A DNA stretch of 49,854 bases, taken from NCBI GenBank assembly GCA_943356485.1, contig CALRFD010000009.1:1-49854 (forward strand), in the 5' to 3' direction. The position numbers were made by a program, and so were the translations under genes. Shown one piece after another: positions 48,213-49,854 of the stretch. Numbering within the stretch: position 1 is the stretch's first letter; the number at the start of each line of letters is the position of its first letter. This stretch comes from Patescibacteria group bacterium. Lineage in GTDB: Bacteria; Patescibacteriota; Microgenomatia; Daviesbacterales; UBA10151. The notes beneath the pieces are model-generated. The model made no database searches. It had not been told where the DNA came from and worked only from the letters and a program-made list of their open reading frames with translations.

Positions 48213-49738
48213 TGAAAGATAATAATTACAGATTAAATCAAAAAGGAGCCATCCAATATATTATTCCTTTAATTTTAGTGGCCGGTATATTAGCCGGAGT
48301 CTGGTTAATTACAGCCGGACCTTTGAATCTATTTCCTAAGGCTTTTAATGGATTATCTAATCCAATCTCTGAGCCGATTATTCCGCCAACTTCAACACCT
48401 GGATCCAATTTCATACCTGCTGCTCAGTCTTACCGCAGGGTATTTGTGACCAGTAATGTATTTCAAGGCAATCTAGGAGGATTGGCAGGAGCAGATAATA
48501 AATGTCAGTTGGCTGCTTATAATGCTGGGATAAACGGGGATTGGAAAGCTTGGCTTTCAGATAATACTACTTCTGCTTCTTCCAGGCTGGAACATGCGGC
48601 AGTTCCCTATAAGTTGCTTAATGATATAACTGTAGCTAATAATTGGGAAGATTTGACTAGCGGTACGCTGCAACATATTATTGACCTTACCGAAAAGAGC
48701 ACGATACCGCTTCCTACCTGGCCAGCTGTATGGACTAATACAACAGTTCAGGGGCAAATTAAGGGATGGGATTGTAAAGGATGGACTACAACTGGAGCTA
48801 CAGGCCAGATTGGTAGCGTGCAACTTAATCTAACAGGTTCAGGATGGACAGATTGGAATCAAGCCTCTTGTTTTGCCGAATTTACTTTGTACTGTTTTGA
48901 ACAAGGGGCAATTGTATCAGCTACACCAACCCCAGCTCCTGTAACCGGAGGACCTGGCGGCGGTGGAGGAGGTGGAGGAGGCGGCGGTGGTGGAGTTTTC
49001 AGACCTTCCAGTTCTCCGACTACTGCAGCAAGAACTATCAGCCAGTTTAGATACGCTGAGAGTCCGGCAAAGTTAGCAGAGGCTTCATGGAGGACTTATA
49101 GTGCTGATCCGATTTCTTATACCTTTGAAGATACTGCCCCTGGTGAGAAGTTTATCTTTGTCCAATTTGCAGATGATAAAGATCAAATTATCCAGGTCAA
49201 TGGTCAGGATTATGTTTCCAACTCGATAGAATTGGTAAAAGGGACTGAGGCACCAATTGCAGGTAGTTGTCAGAATAGTTGTGGAGCTTGTGCAACAAAA
49301 GCCACTTTAGGTAATACGACTTATGATACTTGTGATACTTCTGTCTGCTCAAGCCCTGGCGCAACGGCTGCTACAACATTCAGCTGTTATGCAAAAGATA
49401 ATCCTAATTGTCAGGGAACATATAGCTGTGGAGTAAGTGCCGGTAGTGGGGGCTCTAATGAAGTTAGTTGTGCTATCGGAAAAGTATGTACTTGTAGCGG
49501 GGCTTCAGCTGGGGCTTGTGATCAATGCAGTGGCGGTTGGTGTAATGGTGGAACTTGTGCATCATGCGGCAGTTCTGGAGGTACTACTACCCCACCTGCA
49601 GCTAGCTGTGTAGCTAATGTAACTGCTTGTTCTTGTGGAGATGTTAACAAAGGAAGAACAGATGATGCCGGACATTGTTATCCTGAGTGTGGCGGCGGTT
49701 GGTGTAATGGTGGAACTTGTGCTGCCTGTAAACCATAA
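48212..49738 (+). CDS. Tagged surface protein with DUF1554-like lectin-fold domain and Cys-rich repeats
   Basis: 508 aa, GTG start sharing its first base with the previous TAG stop. Tag LNQKGAIQYIIPLILVAGIL and FPKAF, then a DUF1554-like domain (RRVFVTSNVFQGNLGGLAGA, WKAWLSDNTTSASSR, C-x-GW, about 75-235), a poly-Gly linker (about 250-265), a beta domain and Cys-rich repeats, two of which share GGWCNGGTCA. Likely a surface binding protein. Confidence 0.78.
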   Translation: MKDNNYRLNQKGAIQYIIPLILVAGILAGVWLITAGPLNLFPKAFNGLSNPISEPIIPPTSTPGSNFIPAAQSYRRVFVTSNVFQGNLGGLAGADNKCQLAAYNAGINGDWKAWLSDNTTSASSRLEHAAVPYKLLNDITVANNWEDLTSGTLQHIIDLTEKSTIPLPTWPAVWTNTTVQGQIKGWDCKGWTTTGATGQIGSVQLNLTGSGWTDWNQASCFAEFTLYCFEQGAIVSATPTPAPVTGGPGGGGGGGGGGGGGVFRPSSSPTTAARTISQFRYAESPAKLAEASWRTYSADPISYTFEDTAPGEKFIFVQFADDKDQIIQVNGQDYVSNSIELVKGTEAPIAGSCQNSCGACATKATLGNTTYDTCDTSVCSSPGATAATTFSCYAKDNPNCQGTYSCGVSAGSGGSNEVSCAIGKVCTCSGASAGACDQCSGGWCNGGTCASCGSSGGTTTPPAASCVANVTACSCGDVNKGRTDDAGHCYPECGGGWCNGGTCAACKP

Positions 49739-49741
49739 TAT

Positions 49742-49854
49742 ATGCTTAAACTAAATCAGCGGGGAGTTATACCTCAAATCTTTTTGCTAATTCTGCTTGG
49801 GATTGGACTGTTTGCCGCTCTTTACTTAAGTAGACACGCTACTAATCTATTTCC
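49742..49854 (+). CDS. Third tagged surface protein, N-terminus only
   Basis: ATG 49742, 3 nt after the previous stop; runs off the window. MLKLNQRGVIPQIFLLILLL then GIGLFAALYLSRHATNLF matches the tag of the two preceding genes. Confidence 0.7.
   Translation, partial: MLKLNQRGVIPQIFLLILLGIGLFAALYLSRHATNLF

Overview
The window looks like the genome of a Candidate Phyla Radiation (Patescibacteria) bacterium, most likely from the Microgenomates (OP11) side. The evidence is an AT-rich genome with standard stop codons (UGA is stop), a 16S rRNA gene broken by self-splicing introns and diverged at universal primer sites, many short secreted or pilin-like surface proteins, archaeal-type enzymes (ATP-dependent DNA ligase, EndoQ-like nuclease, mevalonate pathway), few Shine-Dalgarno sites, and promoters whose -10 box lies only 6-10 nt before the ATG (leaderless mRNAs). 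The placement rests on pattern recognition; no tree was run.

Layout. 1-5460: a partial unknown gene, then an ATP-dependent DNA ligase, a four-helix-bundle protein and an EndoQ-like PHP nuclease (a DNA repair set), then an inositol-phosphatase-family enzyme and peptidyl-tRNA hydrolase. 5479-13149: an extracytoplasmic thiol/metal region with two DsbA-like proteins (one fused to a cupredoxin-like domain), VKOR, Fur, a membrane protein and a PKD protein that would both expose an N-terminal His after signal cleavage, DUF3105, a PaaX/Cas2-like regulator between two palindromes, and a ZIP metal transporter. 13153-24888: isoprenoid synthesis. Two IDI-like Nudix proteins, diphosphomevalonate decarboxylase, two GHMP kinases, the archaeal thiolase/DUF35/HMG-CoA synthase trio, HMG-CoA reductase, a polyprenyl synthase and undecaprenyl-PP synthase together cover acetyl-CoA to the lipid carrier. 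24893-31288: a minus-strand run of surface proteins ending in a prepilin. 31458-37373: a Tat-exported protease-like protein, a MntA/HepT module inserted beside a TrmH-type methyltransferase, a degenerate-P-loop ATPase-regulator and two unknown proteins. 37732-40738: a solitary 16S rRNA gene with two group I introns, one encoding a LAGLIDADG endonuclease and the other an S23/IVP four-helix protein. 41165-42110: a second PaaX/Cas2-like gene with palindromes, tRNA-Cys, a broken tRNA-Ile-like copy full of hairpins, and an intact tRNA-Ile. 42150-49854: membrane glycan enzymes, phosphoglycerate kinase, and a tandem run of proteins with a shared N-terminal membrane tag.

Short dispersed repeats invade intergenic and coding DNA throughout: GGGTAAAGGGG-type runs, the palindrome CCTGCCTGCCGGCAGGCAGG, an HPERSEGS-type element, a CACCTC...GAGGTG palindrome, and a 9-nt-period TATAAT array. 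Several sit in frame inside essential enzymes. The most promising undescribed items are (1) the PaaX/Cas2-like genes bracketed at both ends by palindromes with a shared ACGGTCGT core, (2) an S23/IVP ORF in the P8 domain of a 16S group I intron, (3) the 9-nt TATAAT array that in one place appears to have become a signal peptide started from a possible AUA codon, and (4) the Fur-led operon with N-terminal-His proteins and a DsbA-cupredoxin fusion.
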